DNA of 64,000 nt from an uncultured Eubacterium sp. (GTDB taxonomy: Bacteria > Bacillota > Clostridia > Oscillospirales > Acutalibacteraceae), in assembly GCA_900539325.1 (NCBI GenBank), contig UQCC01000005.1, positions 83,483 through 147,482 of the forward strand, written 5' to 3'. The position numbers were made by a program, and so were the translations under genes. The notes beneath the pieces are model-generated. The model had not been told where the DNA came from, ran no database searches, and saw only the letters and a program-made list of their open reading frames with translations. This document shows positions 63,968 to 64,000 of the stretch, piece by piece. Position 1 is the first letter of the stretch. Every line of letters begins with the position of its first letter.

Positions 63968-64000
63968 TGTTACCTCCATAATATTTCCACTATGTATTGT

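Overview
The window reads as chromosomal DNA of an anaerobic, endospore-forming, low-GC Gram-positive bacterium, most likely a gut Clostridia member of the Oscillospiraceae/Ruminococcaceae type. The evidence is spore genes (yabP, yabQ, dpaA, dpaB), an Rnf complex, CIRCE-controlled groESL, the c-di-AMP genes cdaA and cdaR, a type I dockerin on a surface protein, BspA-like leucine-rich repeats, and several plant or host glycan enzymes. Most genes lie on the minus strand. There is no rRNA, CRISPR array, recognisable transposase or prophage module.

Layout. 1-5.8 kb: truncated GH29 fucosidase, groEL-groES with CIRCE, an RNA methyltransferase, and yabP-yabQ-divIC. 5.8-15.3 kb: a flavin-based electron-transfer island. 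It holds apbE, an FMN-binding protein, a NusG-II protein, a Gx-family membrane protein, a two-repeat lipoprotein and rnfCDGEAB, whose RnfG has two FMN domains. 15.4-20.1 kb: a TetM-like GTPase fused to a Rae1/YacP-type NYN nuclease, a YolD/Y-family polymerase pair, and a predicted short RNA. 20.2-27.8 kb: an ECF sigma factor, a membrane-spanning LRR protein that looks like its anti-sigma, and a 1637-residue LRR-dockerin protein. 28-36.4 kb: tRNA-Leu(GAG), potABCD with a HAD phosphatase, dipicolinate synthase, murC and a GNAT enzyme. 36.4-44.3 kb: a degenerate PTS-like membrane protein, an orphan MazF, GH51 and GH43 arabinosidases, cdaA-cdaR, a cysteine desulfurase and a DUF3343 protein.

44.4-46.8 kb is the region I think most likely to be an undescribed system. 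A five-gene operon encodes two small membrane proteins, a 59-residue Cys-rich protein, a JAMM metallopeptidase and a membrane-anchored protein. It is divergent from a 69-residue HTH regulator, and two near-identical 17-bp palindromes sit on its consensus promoter. 46.9-64 kb: an acidic orphan, an aldose-epimerase-like protein, nadE, an S8 protease with LRRs beside a small lipoprotein, a sugar symporter with a FucI-like isomerase, a GH18 protein, a heterodimeric ABC exporter, a Gfo/Idh/MocA oxidoreductase, a PqqD-like protein and tRNA-Leu(CAG). The last tRNA is followed by a 162-bp direct repeat that re-copies its 3' end.

How the parts fit together. ApbE can flavinylate RnfG, RnfD, the FMN-binding protein and possibly the lipoproteins, linking Rnf ion pumping to extracytoplasmic flavin carriers. 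The ECF/anti-sigma pair probably senses something at the surface through LRRs and may control neighbouring LRR surface proteins. The arabinosidases, fucosidase, symporter, isomerase and epimerase fit foraging on pectic or host glycans.

Functions are assigned by recognising protein families and motifs by eye. No database search was run. Promoters, operators, the short RNA and the regulatory links are inferences from the sequence.
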